This document shows, piece by piece, positions 9,560 to 19,243 of a DNA stretch of 64,000 bases; the stretch's first letter is position 1, and each line of letters begins with the position of its first letter. The position numbers and the translations under genes were made by a program. This stretch comes from Methylocystis rosea. Lineage in GTDB: Bacteria > Pseudomonadota > Alphaproteobacteria > Rhizobiales > Beijerinckiaceae. The notes below the pieces were generated by a model. The model worked only from the letters and a program-made list of their open reading frames with translations. It was not told the origin of the DNA and ran no database searches. The DNA lies in the NCBI RefSeq assembly GCF_003855495.1, contig NZ_CP034086.1:3261501-3325500 (forward strand), in the 5' to 3' direction.

Positions 9560-10449
9560 ATGACAAGCAGAGGCGCGCGCCGATGGCGCCTCGCGCCGTT
9601 TCGCCAATGACAAGACCGGTCGCAAAGCCCTGCTCAAATGGCTAACCGCCGCGCCGGTGAAGAGCGTTGTGTTCGAGCCAACAGGCCCCATCACCGTGCG
9701 CTGGAACGCGCGTTCGGCGCCGCCGGCGTGCCGATCGCCAAGGTCAATCCCCGCCAAGCGCGCCGTTTCGCCGAGGCGGCCGGCAAGCTCGTCAAAGCCG
9801 ATCGCGTCGACGCCGCCATGCTCGCGCGCATGGGCGAGGTACTCGGCCTCGAACCACGGCCTTTCGACAGCCAGACCATCGCTGAACTGAAGGAGCTGCA
9901 TCTGGTGCCGCGCTCATCAAAGACCGCACCGCCGCCAAAAATCGCGCCAAGGCGATCACGCTTGCCCTGCTCGAAAAGCAGAACAAAAAGCGCCTCGTGA
10001 AGATCGACGTCAAACGCGAGGAGATCGACGCCGCGATCGAAAAGCTCATCCTCGATAACGCGCAACTCTCGCGCCCGTTCAAGATTCTCCTCTCCAATCC
10101 CCGGCGTCTCCAAGATCTGCTTTCGCTTTGCTGATCGAAGTGTCTGAGCTTGGAAACCTCGTAGGCAAACAGGCCGCAAGCCTCGCGCCCGTGCAAAGAC
10201 AATCCGGCGCATGGAAAGGCCACGCATACATTCGCGGCTTTCCTTCGCCAAGCCCTTTATATGCCAGCGCTCGTCGCTTGCAGGTTCAACAAAGACAGTC
10301 GAGCGCTTCATTAAAAGCTCGTCGAAGCCGGAAAACCCGCCGAGGTCGCCATAACCGCCGTCATGCGCAAGCTCGTCGTCCTCGCCAACGCCCCATGGCG
10401 CAATAACCGTCCATGGGCCGAAAACCCCCTTGCGCATAACGGATACTCT
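9560..10449 (+). pseudogene. IS110-family transposase remnant
   Basis: Pieces of an IS110 (DEDD) transposase in several frames: SRRFANDKTGRKALLKWL and VFEPTGP near 9590-9690, then ALERAFGAAGVPIAKVNPRQ and KLVKADRVDAAMLARMGEVL. The frame changes near 9910 to KDRTAAKNRAKAITLALLEK. The C-terminal tail around 10330-10449 reads KPAEVAITAVMRKLVVLANA followed by WRNNRPWAENPL. Much of the transposase_20 domain between about 10130 and 10250 is missing. It is not related closely to the IS110 at 35857-36872. Confidence 0.75.
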
Positions 10450-10710
10450 AGATCACGCGCGCGCGAAGATCGGTGCCTGGGTCAGCGACTACAATCATCG
10501 ACGCCCGCACTCTTCGCTCGGCTACGCACGCCGACGGAATATGCGGCCAATCTCACGGCAACAGGCGACCGGCTGCACAACCTCGACCAGCTCCGCGATC
10601 GCCTGTTGCTCCATTCGCGCCTTCGGGCGTACCAACAAACGGGACGCTAACTGCTGTTCGAGGAAAGTTCAGGGACAGGTCAAGGGCGTGGTCAGAGTAT
10701 AACGGAGCAC
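10440..10710 (+). pseudogene. IS3-family OrfB C-terminal fragment
   Basis: TLDHARAKIGAWVSDYNHRR followed by PHSSLGYA is the classic C-terminus of IS3-family integrases. The continuation, in a second frame (EYAANLTATGDRLHNLDQLR), shows one frameshift near 10530. No other part of this element is present, so the fragment was joined directly to the IS110 tail by rearrangement. Confidence 0.8.
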
Positions 10711-10760
10711 TCCAAACACGCTCTGGTGATTTGTATCTAGTTTAATCCGGCAACCGTTTG

Positions 10761-11606
10761 TCAAGTCCGTCGTAACGTCAATATAACCTGCAGCGGTGCG
10801 GTGAGGCTGGTGTCATAGCCAACCACGCTCCAACCGCATTGGTGAAAAAAATCGAATTTTACTGTGGACCACCCGTAATGTTTGTGAATCTCGTGCGGTC
10901 GGTGAGCAAAGCCCTCGACATTATGTTGCCTAATCAAAGCTTGTGCTTCGCCTCGCTCAGCAATTCCTCCCTGGGTCCACAGCTCAACGGGACACACCGT
11001 AACAACGAAAAGTCCGCCGGGCTTTAGAGCCGCCTTGACCGCGTTAAGACAGGCTTCCGCAGCGTACTTGGGCAAATGGGTGAACACCGAGTAGGCATAC
11101 GCGAGGTCAACGGAGCCATCTCGAATGGGAATAGACGTAGGTATATGTTTCGTATTCACAAAGTGCGCTTCTACCCCGTCGTCCTTGCAGATCCTCAGCG
11201 GTGTTTCTTCAGCATCAACGGCGATGAGCTGCGAGGGACTCGAAAAATAATACATCATCCTAATAAGGCGACCATATCCACATCCAAAATCCAAAATTTG
11301 TTTGTCCCGCAGACTGGTTCGACTTTCTCGGACAAAGTTGTTCTCCAGCTGTCGAACGAAAATAGCTGTTTGTCTAAAAAGCTCAATACCGGAGCTGCCA
11401 GTAAACCTCTCCTGTACGTTCTTGTCGGCCATACGCGGTAAAATCCGAGATAAATTCGGCCATAGCGAGTTAGGCATCGAAAGAAATAAAAGTCCAAAGT
11501 CATCGAGACCCAACTTCCTCAGAGGCGGAAGCACATGAGTGAGAGTAGCGCCTCCTGCCGCCTTTTTCTCCGCTTCAGCGACAATTTCCAACACAAAACT
11601 GAACAT
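10761..11606 (-). CDS. Class I SAM-dependent methyltransferase
   Basis: 281 residues, start ATG complementary to 11604-11606 with an excellent GGAGG six bases upstream. Motif I of the Rossmann methyltransferase fold is ILDFGCGYGR at about residues 104-113. The acidic end of strand 2 follows (LIAVDAEE), then DGSVDLAYAYSVFTHLPKYA (motif IV/post-IV) and ALKPGGLFVVTV (motif VI). The Methyltransf_11-type core is preceded by a helical N-terminal region of about 95 residues. The substrate cannot be read from sequence; the locus suggests a sugar or glycan. It is the only methyltransferase here on the minus strand, and it is isolated between IS remnants, with a GC content lower than the housekeeping region. 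Confidence 0.85.
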   Translation of the reverse strand: MFSFVLEIVAEAEKKAAGGATLTHVLPPLRKLGLDDFGLLFLSMPNSLWPNLSRILPRMADKNVQERFTGSSGIELFRQTAIFVRQLENNFVRESRTSLRDKQILDFGCGYGRLIRMMYYFSSPSQLIAVDAEETPLRICKDDGVEAHFVNTKHIPTSIPIRDGSVDLAYAYSVFTHLPKYAAEACLNAVKAALKPGGLFVVTVCPVELWTQGGIAERGEAQALIRQHNVEGFAHRPHEIHKHYGWSTVKFDFFHQCGWSVVGYDTSLTAPLQVILTLRRT

Positions 11607-11829
11607 TTCCTACCTCCTACTAAAATTGTTTTGTCAAAGACGTGTTCGGCACAACCGGCAGACTCATACAGAGCTGGCTCCGCCTCTTTGGATAGCTCTC
11701 CGCGGATTTTAAGATCTCTGCCGGGTTTGCTGAACGCGGGGTTCTGCGATCGTGGCGGCGGGAGGGCCGTAGGCCCGACCAGAGCTGTGACAAATCGAAG
11801 GCGACAGTCATGCGGCCATCGCCGTTTTC

Positions 11830-13016
11830 TTAAGGCTGAAGTAAGCCTCGTCGGGTGTGCGCCGTCAAGGCTCGAATGCGGGTCGGCGCGCATTATAGAA
11901 CGCCAAGTATCGGCCGATCGAAGCGCGCGCCTCGGAGACGCTGTCGTAGGCGCACAGATAGACTTCCTCGTATTTGGCGCTGCGCCACAGCCGCTCGACG
12001 AAGACATTGTCGCGCTAGGCTGCCTTGCGGTCCACGCTGATCGAGACTTTCGCGTCGAGAACGCGCCTGAAGTCGAGGCTGGTGAACTGGCTCCCCCTGA
12101 TCCTGTTTAAAATCTCGGGCGTGCCATGCTTTGCCAGCGCCTCTTTCACAGCTTCAATGCAAAACTCCGTCCCCATCGTGATCGACACGCTATGCGCCAG
12201 CACGCGCCGGCTCGCCACGTCGACGACCGCTGCGAGATAGACGAAGCCGCGCCGCATCGGGATGTAGGAGATGTCCATCGCTCAGACATGGTCGGGCCGC
12301 TCGATTGTCACGCCGCGCAGGAGATACGGGTAGATCTTGTGTCCGGGCGAAGGCCTGCTCGTATTCGATCGCCGATAGAACGCTTCGATTCCCATTCGCT
12401 TCATCAGCGTCGCGACGTGCCGGCGGCCGACGACGGGGGGCCTCGGGTCGCAACAGATCGCGCAGCATCCGCGCGCCTGCAAAAGGACAATCGAGATGCA
12501 GCTTGTCGAGGGGGCGCTTGAAATTCAAGTCCTCGGCAGAGACCAGTCGCGGCTTGAAGTATACCGTGCTGCGGGAAAGCCCGAGCGCCTTCGCCTGTCA
12601 ACGATCGAAAGGTCATGGGTACGGTCGATCATCTTTTTGCGCTCCCCAACCCGCTTTTGTAAGCGCGCCTTCCAAAAAATCATTCTCCAGCGTCAGTTCA
12701 CCGATCTTGGCGTGAAGCGCGCCTTCAAATCCACGGCCGCCTCTTTAGGCTCCGTCTTCTCCTGCCCGAAAACGCCCGCCGCGCCTTCCAGCAACTGGCC
12801 TTTCAACGTCGTGATCTGGTTTGGATGGACGTCGAACTACTGCGCCAGTTCGGCCAGCGTCTTCTCTCCCTTGATCGCGGCTAAGGCCACTGCCGCTTTG
12901 AACGCCGGAGAATGCGTCCGGCTTTCGCTTTGTCATCGAATAGTCCGATTCGCGGCGAGAATCCTCGCCGTCGTCAGGCAAATTCCACTCAAGCTACTGT
13001 CCGAAATTCTGAGGCC
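11830..13016 (-). pseudogene. Degenerate IS3-family (IS407-like) element
   Basis: Read on the minus strand. The left terminal sequence is at 13016-12952. Then comes an OrfA remnant (SRRKFSPAFKAAVALAAIKG in shifted frames, PKEAAVDLKARFTKIGELTL), and an OrfB remnant at 12600-12015. That remnant includes MDISYIPMRRGFVYLAAVVD, ASRRVLAHSVSITM and TPEILNRIRGSQFTS, the DDE core. A C-terminal piece follows near 12010-11850 (VERLWRSAKYEEVYLCAYDS, RRPHSSLDGAHP). Several frameshifts and stops make it inactive. Its left end is repeated in opposite orientation at 16833-16898. Confidence 0.8.
12952..13016 (-). repeat. IS3-element terminal sequence, copy 1
   Basis: About 65 bp at the upstream end of the degenerate IS3 element. 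Its reverse complement (GGCCTCAGAATTTCGGACAG onwards) matches 16833-16898 with only a handful of differences. The two copies face each other across the 13.0-16.8 kb gene cluster. Confidence 0.8.
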
Positions 13017-13329
13017 AGCTCTTTCGTCTCGCGCTGGAGCCCTCAGACTCCATTCAATCATACAATGATCCCGCAAGGCACCCATTCATATAGCGCCCAG
13101 GCAAAAGTCGCCGCCACTCTGACTACACTCCCTTCGCTGCTCACGCAATTCCTCAGTTCGACTCAGCTACCGGCGAGGTTTTAACAGCCACCAGACGGTA
13201 CGTAAGATATGCTTCAGATATGCTTCTTTCGGGTGCAGCACAGCAACGTTCGTTTCGCTTGCTTGTCGTAACGAACCGTGTCATACCCGCAATTCAAAAA
13301 AAGCCGAATTATCCAGGAGATAGGCGCGA
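13017..13329. other. 313-bp leader region before the sulfotransferase gene
   Basis: No gene seen. It contains an 11-bp perfect tandem duplication AGATATGCTTC at 13205-13215 and 13216-13226. An AGGAG ribosome-binding site lies at 13315-13319 for the next gene. Confidence 0.4.
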
Positions 13330-14099
13330 ATGGTCCCCGTTTTTTTTATACACATTCCCAAAACGGCCGGCACCTCAGTCAATGATCTCTTATCTAGTCT
13401 TTATGCTCCGGCAGAAACCGCTCAGCATATCGAACTGCATTGCGAGTGGCACAAATCTGATTTTTGGACGCGTTTTCCCTTCGTATCGGGGCACGTAGCA
13501 TACGAGGTCGTGCGACAGTTCGTTCCCGCCCATTTCAAAATCGTCACCTTTCTTAGAGATCCCTTGCAGCATCTAATGTCGGTGATCCGATATCAGTACG
13601 CGATCACAGCGCCAGAAGGTGAAGACCTGTTCGGTTACGTCAGCCCCGAGCTTCGTTCTATTTCTGAGCGGATGCATGAAGTGGACTTCACGAACCCAGG
13701 TGAGTTCGAGCGTTGGCTAACGAATGTGCTCGCTGAGGGCCAGCACGGCCTGAATCTATTCGATAATATGCAAACGCGCGCTTTTTGTCGACTGCTGATC
13801 GCAATAGCCGCGTCACAGAGGCAGACCTTCATGATGCAATCGAGAATCTGAAATCGATCACCTTTGGGCTCACTGAGTTTACAGAGTCGTCGACTCGGCA
13901 CATTTGCCAATTACTGGGTGCCAATTTGAAATTTAAACCTATGGCGAGACTGAATAAAAAGCTCGTTGAACTCAAAGGACTAGAGAATCCAGAGATTAAG
14001 TACATATGTGAAAATCAGGTTAAATTTGATCAGCAGTTATACAATTTTGGCCTCCGCCTGCTCAAAGATCGAGTGCGCTATCAGTGTGACGGATCATAG
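13330..14099 (+). pseudogene. Sulfotransferase-family protein split by one frameshift
   Basis: The first frame starts at the ATG at 13330 and shows the 5'-phosphosulfate-binding loop FFIHIPKTAGTS (residues 5-16) and the 3'-phosphate motif IVTFLRDPLQH (about residue 73), as in PAPS-dependent carbohydrate sulfotransferases. At the run CTTTTTG (13776-13782) the frame changes by -1. The downstream frame continues naturally with STADRNSRVTEADLHDAIEN to a stop at 14097-14099. Adding one T restores a protein of 256 residues, the usual family length. It may be a real mutation, a phase-variable tract or a sequencing error in a homopolymer. PAPS for such an enzyme would come from CysNC (50872-52773). 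Confidence 0.75.
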
Positions 14100-14163
14100 C
14101 TAGCGGAAATTGTCCGTCCGGAGCGGCTACAACGCCGGAGGTTCACGCTTACAAGAGGCTCGA

Positions 14164-14877
14164 ATGTTTTCGTTTGAATCGTTCTGCCCGGTGTGCTCAA
14201 CGCACCAAACGATGAAGTCCCATTCTGAATGGTTCCGGGATTTCCTCGTTTGCCCCAATTGTGGATCGAGTGTTCGCGAACGCGGTCTAGCACTCGTCAT
14301 GAACGAGATACTGCCTAACTGGCGCAAACTGCAAATTCACGAGTCCTCGCCAAGTCCCTCGGGTCTATCACGCTACATGGCGGCGGAGGCGCCCGGCTAT
14401 GTTCCGACACATTATTTTCCGGATCGGACCCCAGGCGAAACCTGTGGCTCTTTCCGAAATGAAAATTTGGAGCAAATGACGTTCAACTCCGCGACCTTCG
14501 ACCTAACGATTACACTTGACGTTATGGAGCATGTATTCAATCCGGAAAGGGTCTATCTGGAGGTGTGGAGAACCCTCAAGCCACGCGGATATTATGTGCA
14601 TACGTTTCCGATCCGGAAATGGCTAGTGACCGCCGTCACAGCGCGAGCTTTGCTGAAAGCGGACGGCGAAGTTGAGCAGCTCGTCGAAGTACCGGAATAT
14701 CATGGCAATCCCATCGACGAGAGGGGCGCTCTCGTCACAATCGATTACGGCTATGACATTGGGGATCAGATCGCTAAATGGGCGCCCTTCGATGTGAGAA
14801 TTTGTCGTTTTGCCGATCAAACTCATGGAATTCTCGGTGAGTATACCGAGGTCATTGTCTGCCGGAAGCGAGAATAG
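14164..14877 (+). CDS. SAM-dependent methyltransferase with N-terminal zinc ribbon
   Basis: 237 residues from the ATG at 14164, which has AGAGG upstream; a TTG further upstream (14110) is less likely. The N-terminus has two CxxC pairs (C8-x2-C11 and C30-x2-C33), a zinc-ribbon arrangement also seen in sugar and tRNA/23S methyltransferases. The core includes FDLTITLDVMEHVFNPE and the motif RTLKPRGYYVHTFPI, typical of Methyltransf_11/23 enzymes, although motif I (IHESSPSPSGLSRYM) is unusual and lacks the GxGxG pattern. It lies 64 bp after the sulfotransferase and 64 bp before the next methyltransferase, in one apparent operon. The substrate is unknown; modification of a glycan is inferred from context. 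Confidence 0.75.
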   Translation: MFSFESFCPVCSTHQTMKSHSEWFRDFLVCPNCGSSVRERGLALVMNEILPNWRKLQIHESSPSPSGLSRYMAAEAPGYVPTHYFPDRTPGETCGSFRNENLEQMTFNSATFDLTITLDVMEHVFNPERVYLEVWRTLKPRGYYVHTFPIRKWLVTAVTARALLKADGEVEQLVEVPEYHGNPIDERGALVTIDYGYDIGDQIAKWAPFDVRICRFADQTHGILGEYTEVIVCRKRE

Positions 14878-14941
14878 AACCGTCGGGTGCGATGCCTGTT
14901 TTTTCCAGCTTAATCAACAGCTGTGGTGAGCGCTCAGGATC

Positions 14942-15778
14942 ATGAGCTCTAGCCTAAGGGAACAAAAAGCGATGAGGGAGCAGCTCGTTCTGCAACTTAT
15001 TGATAAGCGGGGAAAAGGACTTGAGGTCGGCCCAAGCTATAATCCGCTTGCGCCGAAGAACGGCGGCTGGAATGTTGACGTCGTTGATCATTTAGATGCA
15101 GAAGGTCTACGAAAAAAATATGCCGCGTGGAGCGTCGATACGTCCAAAATTGAAGATGTTGACTACGTGATTGAAAATCAAACCCTGTTCGACGCGATTC
15201 AGAAACCCGACGAATACGATTTTATTATCGCCTCTAACGTCATCGAGCATACTGCCGACTTGGTCGGATTTCTAAGGGATTGTCAGCGGCTCCTCAAGCG
15301 CGGTGGTGTACTGAGCCTCGTGGTTCCGGACAAGCGATACTGTTTCGATATTTTTAAAACTGTTTCAACGACTGGTGCGATACTGCAAGCGCATCTGGAA
15401 CGCAGAACGCAGCACTCACCTGGGCAAATTTTCGATCAATACGCTTATCACACCACGCGTGACGGTAGTTTGGTTTGGTTCGATCGCGAACTTCACGGAA
15501 CAAGACTTGTCCACACGGTCTCGGAGGCGTACGCTAGAATGCAAGACTATATCGTCCGCAACCAGTTCGAAGATGCGCACGCATGGGTATTCACTCCGTC
15601 CAGCTTTCGCTTGGTCATGCAGGATCTCAATGTGCTAGGCTTAATCAACATGGGAATCGCCTCGTTCTCTGCAACCGTAGGCTTTGAATTTTTCGTGTCT
15701 CTGAAAAAATCCGAGCCTGGCCAGTATGTCGACCGCACTGACTTGTTGCGCAGGCTTGATGCGGAACTTGCTCACTGA
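14942..15778 (+). CDS. SAM-dependent methyltransferase
   Basis: 278 residues, ATG at 14942. Motif I is GLEVGPSYNPL near residues 26-36, a variant in which the second glycine is followed by Pro-Ser, common in methyltransferases of surface-polysaccharide loci. Next are VDVVDHLDAEGLR (acidic strand-2 end) and YDFIIASNVIEHTADLVGFL (post-motif with the IEH signature). The segment LLKRGGVLSLVVPDKRYCFD is motif VI with the VPDKR sequence shared by WbdD-like and related enzymes. It sits between two other methyltransferase genes in the same direction with short spacers, suggesting cotranscription. Substrate unknown. Confidence 0.85.
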   Translation: MSSSLREQKAMREQLVLQLIDKRGKGLEVGPSYNPLAPKNGGWNVDVVDHLDAEGLRKKYAAWSVDTSKIEDVDYVIENQTLFDAIQKPDEYDFIIASNVIEHTADLVGFLRDCQRLLKRGGVLSLVVPDKRYCFDIFKTVSTTGAILQAHLERRTQHSPGQIFDQYAYHTTRDGSLVWFDRELHGTRLVHTVSEAYARMQDYIVRNQFEDAHAWVFTPSSFRLVMQDLNVLGLINMGIASFSATVGFEFFVSLKKSEPGQYVDRTDLLRRLDAELAH

Positions 15779-15810
15779 GCGACTTAACGTGCAGATAGAG
15801 GTTTAATTAG

Positions 15811-16773
15811 ATGGACAACGTGACGCCATATCTCGTGCCAGCTAGTCTCGAACACTTCAGTGAAACTGAGTATTTGGATGCCAACAAAGATATCCAGGAA
15901 GCGATCTCTAAGGGTATCATCGAGTCGGGCCTTCATCATTTTAAAGCGCTCGGCTATGCTGAGAACAGATTTTTTGCGCGCAGAGCGGCTGTCGCGCGGC
16001 AGAAGGAGAAAAAACTTAAGTATATTGTAAGCAATTTGTTAAACAAAGATGAGCTTTTGGGAATTCATGACTGTGGGGCGCTTGATTGTCTTCGCCCCGA
16101 ATATAGGATTAGCGCCGGGATTACACCTACGACCGCTGTTTCCAGCCACGGATATGATGACGTCAATCTAAAATATATTGAAAGTAACCCAACCTCTTGG
16201 ATCTTAGACGTTGGGGCCGGCTTGTGTCCCTCGTACTACCATAACGTCGTTAATTTTGAAGTAGTTCCTTACGACACTACGGATGTCCTAGGAATTGCCG
16301 AGAAACTCCCGTTCAAGGACGGCGTCTTCGATTACGTGATATCTTCTGCGGTACTTGAGCACGTTCGTAACCCTGCAGCAGCCGCGAAGGAATTATATCG
16401 GGTCCTAAAGCCCGGCGGGGGAATTTACATCGCTGCACCATTTCTTTGTCCTTATCATGGTTATCCGCATCATTATTTCAATATGACAGCGCAAGGCTTG
16501 CGAAGCCTGCTACCGGAGGAGCTTGTCGACTGTAACCAATACGTGCCACATTTTTTTGCTCCACTATGGTCCGCCCGTCACTTATTCCTCCATTGGATAT
16601 CCAGTCTAGATGAACCTGCAAAGGAACAATTATTGAATACAAAGGTACGAGAATTCGTAGAAGCCTCGCCAGCTGACTATACAAAAGATTATAATTCGAA
16701 ACTTAGTCTACAACAGCAACTAGATATCGCCTACGGAACAGTATTGACGGCAAAAAAGCCGCTCGCTCCATAG
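15811..16773 (+). CDS. SAM-dependent methyltransferase with one N-terminal YPDV-type repeat
   Basis: 320 residues, ATG at 15811. Residues about 13-58 (LEHFSETEYLDANKDIQEAI, then GLHHFKALGYAENR) are a single copy of the repeat module found in the coiled-coil and WbsX proteins of this locus. The methyltransferase core starts near residue 128 (SWILDVGAGLCPSYY, motif I). It continues with DVLGIAEKLPFKDGVFDYVI, SSAVLEHVRNP and RVLKPGGGIYIAAPF. This is a Methyltransf_11 domain. The shared module suggests it works on, or docks to, the same glycan machine. Sequence after its stop runs into an IS3 end at 16833. Confidence 0.85.
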   Translation: MDNVTPYLVPASLEHFSETEYLDANKDIQEAISKGIIESGLHHFKALGYAENRFFARRAAVARQKEKKLKYIVSNLLNKDELLGIHDCGALDCLRPEYRISAGITPTTAVSSHGYDDVNLKYIESNPTSWILDVGAGLCPSYYHNVVNFEVVPYDTTDVLGIAEKLPFKDGVFDYVISSAVLEHVRNPAAAAKELYRVLKPGGGIYIAAPFLCPYHGYPHHYFNMTAQGLRSLLPEELVDCNQYVPHFFAPLWSARHLFLHWISSLDEPAKEQLLNTKVREFVEASPADYTKDYNSKLSLQQQLDIAYGTVLTAKKPLAP

Positions 16774-16832
16774 GGGGTTCTTCGATCCTTCTGCTGACGT
16801 GATTGCGCGCTCCCGAGATTTTGGTAATTGAG

Positions 16833-16898
16833 AGGCCTAGTAAATTCGGACAGTAGCTTGAGTGGATTCTGCCTGGCGACGGCGAGGATTCTCGCCGC
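16833..16898 (+). repeat. IS3-element terminal sequence, copy 2 (truncated element)
   Basis: Matches the reverse complement of 12952-13016, including CGGACAGTAGCTTGAGTGGA and GGCGAGGATTCTCGCCGC. The element body that should follow on the right is gone; unrelated IS3 (IS2-like) sequence begins by about 16985. Confidence 0.8.
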
Positions 16899-16984
16899 AA
16901 ATTAGGAGCATTCGGCGCGCACCCTGTTTTGACCGGACATCCGGCATAGCCGATAAGGCATAGGCGTAAGCCTAGGAATACGAC

Positions 16985-17628
16985 TAGGACCAATGTCCCC
17001 GAGACGCCCGTTTCGCTCGTCGGAGTCATCACCTCTGTGCAACTGCGCCGGCATTGGAGTGCGGCCGAGAAAGTCCGCCTCGTGGAAGAAGCTCGGAGCT
17101 GGTGATGAGCGTATCCTTCCTCGCCCGACGCGCCGGAATCGCGCCGTCTCAACTCTTCGCAGGGAAGCGGCGTATGACCGAGGGCGGTCAGGCCGCCGTG
17201 GCGGCGGACGAGGATGTGGTCGGTGCCTCGGAAGTTCGTGATCTCGAGAAGAAGGTCCGTGAACCGGAACGCCTGTTCTGCAAGAAGACGTTGGAGGTCG
17301 CGATCCTCCGGGAAGCGGTTGACACGGCCGGGCAAAAAAAAACCGACCTTGCCGCTCGTGTCTGGAAGGCGGACGCTTCCCGATGAGCGCTGTCGCCGAA
17401 ACGCTCACCGTTGCCCGCTCCACCCTTGCCGAGAGCATGAAGGGCGCGACAAAGCCCCGTGGCCGCTATCGCAAGGCGCAGGACGCGGACCTTGCGCCGC
17501 TTATCCGCGCCATCGTCGAAGCGAGTCCGACCTATGGCTATCGGCGCGTGTGCGCGCTGGCGAACCGCCAGCTGCGGGTCGAGGCAAGCCGCCTGTGAAC
17601 GTCAAGGGCGTGTTGCGGATCATGCAGA
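16985..17628 (+). pseudogene. IS3-family (IS2-like) transposase, 5' part, interrupted by IS66
   Basis: Frames carry SVQLRRHWSAAEKVRLVEEA, then SVSFLARRAGIAPSQLF, GKRRMTEGGQAAVAADEDVV and a leucine-zipper-like region (OrfA). From 17383 comes SAVAETLTVARSTLAESMKG and PLIRAIVEASPTYGYRRVCA (OrfB HTH_21 part). Frameshifts near 17100, 17390 and 17590 show it was already decayed. At 17628 it is cut by the IS66 element and resumes at 20143: deleting the element plus one 8-bp duplication gives RIMQNNGLTLERH in frame. Confidence 0.85.
17621..17628. repeat. Target-site duplication CATGCAGA (left)
   Basis: The 8-bp CATGCAGA occurs at 17621-17628 and again at 20135-20142, immediately flanking the IS66 element, as expected for this family. 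Confidence 0.95.
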
Positions 17629-17641
17629 GTAACCGCTGTTT

Positions 17642-19174
17642 TCAGGCCACGTCTTTGAGTGCGACCGGCTGCGCGTAGGCCCAGGGCATGAGTTCGTCGA
17701 GTTTGCTGGCGAGATGGCCGTCGACGATCTTCGTGAGGACGTCGGTCATATAGGCTTGCGGATCGACGCCGTTGATCTTGCAGGTCTCGATAAGCGATGC
17801 GACGATCGCCCAGTTCTCAGCCCCGCCATCGGAACCCGCGAAGAGAGCGTTCTTCCTATTAAGGGCAATGGGGCGGATGGCGCGCTCGACGATGTTGGAG
17901 TCGATCTCGATGCGCCCGTCGTCGACGAAGCGCGTTAGGCCGTCCCAGCGCGAGAGCGCGTAGCGGATCGCCTCGGCGAGCTTGGTCTTCTGGCTGATCA
18001 GCGTGAGCTTTTCACGCAGCCATGGCTCGAGGGCGTCGAGGATGGGGCGGGATTTTTCCTGTCGCGCCGCGCGCCGGTCATCCGGGTTCTGACCCCGGAT
18101 ATTGCTCTCGACCGCGTAGAGCGCGCCGATGCGCTCGAGCGCCTCGCTGGCGATCGGCGCAGGGCCGGCGGCGGCGAGTTCGTAAAATCGCCTGCGGACA
18201 TGCGACCAGCAGAAGGCGAGCGACACGCTGTTCTTCTGCGCCAGCGCACGATAGCCGGCGTAACCGTCAACCTGCACGACGCCCGTGAAGCCGGCAAGAT
18301 GCGTGAGCGGCTGCTCGGATTTTCGGTTTTGCGCATAGACATAGACGGCGATCGGCGGATCTGCGCCGCCGAAAGGCCGGTCGTCGCGCGCATAAGCCCA
18401 GAGCTGGCCGGTCTTGGTGCGCCCCCGTCCGGGGTCGAGCACCGGCGCCTTTGTCTCGTCGGCGAAGATTTTCGTCGACAATCTTATGTGTTCCAGAAGT
18501 CGCTCATGCACGGGCCGCAAATGCCAGGCGGCGCGTCCAACCCAGTCGGCGAGCGTCGAACGGTCGAGCGCGATGCCCTGCCGGGCGTAGATCTGGGCCT
18601 GCCGATAGAGCGGAAGGTGATCTGCATATTTGGAAACGAGCACGTGGGCGACGGTCGCCTCGGTCGGCAGTCCGCCTTCGATCAGCCGCGCCGGGGCCGG
18701 CGCCTGCACGACCGCGCCCTCGCAGGCGCGACAGGCGTATTTGGGACGCCGAGTCACCAGCACCCGGAACTGCGCCGGCACAATGTCGAGCCGCTCGGAG
18801 ACATCCTCGCCGATCCGGTGAAGCGCGCCCTTGCAGCAGGGACAGGCCTTCTCGTCGATGTCGACGATGGTCTCGATGCGCGGCAGATGGGCAGGCAGCG
18901 CGCCACGGTTCGTGCGGCGCTTTCTGGCCGCCTTCTCACGTTCGGCGGCGGATTTGGCTTCCGCCGCCGCCGCCGCGCCGGCTTCCGTCTGGTCGACCTC
19001 TTCAAGCGCGAGCAGCATCTGGTCTTCGGGAAGCGTCTCGGCGCGCCGCCCGAAGCGATGGCGCTGCATCTCCTTGATGATCTGAACCAGGCGCTCGTTG
19101 CGCGCGCGCTCGGCGAGAAGCATCGCCTTCAGTTCGTTCGGATCGTCGGGAAGCCTCTCGATCGCCTGCGCCAT
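17642..19174 (-). CDS. tnpC: IS66 transposase TnpC
   Basis: 510 residues, the DDE transposase of IS66 elements. The N-terminal leucine-zipper/HTH region includes RHRFGRRAETLPEDQMLLAL. A zinc-finger-like CPCCKGALHRIGEDVSERLD follows, then the core with KIFADETKAPVLDPGRGRTK, VQVDGYAGY and CWSHVRRRFYELAA. The C-terminal conserved IDSNIVERAIRPIALNRKNA and ALFAGSDGGAENWA close the protein. Length is normal for the family and no frameshift is seen, so it is probably functional. Confidence 0.95.
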   Translation of the reverse strand: MAQAIERLPDDPNELKAMLLAERARNERLVQIIKEMQRHRFGRRAETLPEDQMLLALEEVDQTEAGAAAAAEAKSAAEREKAARKRRTNRGALPAHLPRIETIVDIDEKACPCCKGALHRIGEDVSERLDIVPAQFRVLVTRRPKYACRACEGAVVQAPAPARLIEGGLPTEATVAHVLVSKYADHLPLYRQAQIYARQGIALDRSTLADWVGRAAWHLRPVHERLLEHIRLSTKIFADETKAPVLDPGRGRTKTGQLWAYARDDRPFGGADPPIAVYVYAQNRKSEQPLTHLAGFTGVVQVDGYAGYRALAQKNSVSLAFCWSHVRRRFYELAAAGPAPIASEALERIGALYAVESNIRGQNPDDRRAARQEKSRPILDALEPWLREKLTLISQKTKLAEAIRYALSRWDGLTRFVDDGRIEIDSNIVERAIRPIALNRKNALFAGSDGGAENWAIVASLIETCKINGVDPQAYMTDVLTKIVDGHLASKLDELMPWAYAQPVALKDVA

Positions 19175-19243
19175 AGCCGCAGAACACCATATTTTCTGCC
19201 GTCTTTCGACGCTCTTCGAGGCCCTGATTCACTGTGTCGCAGC

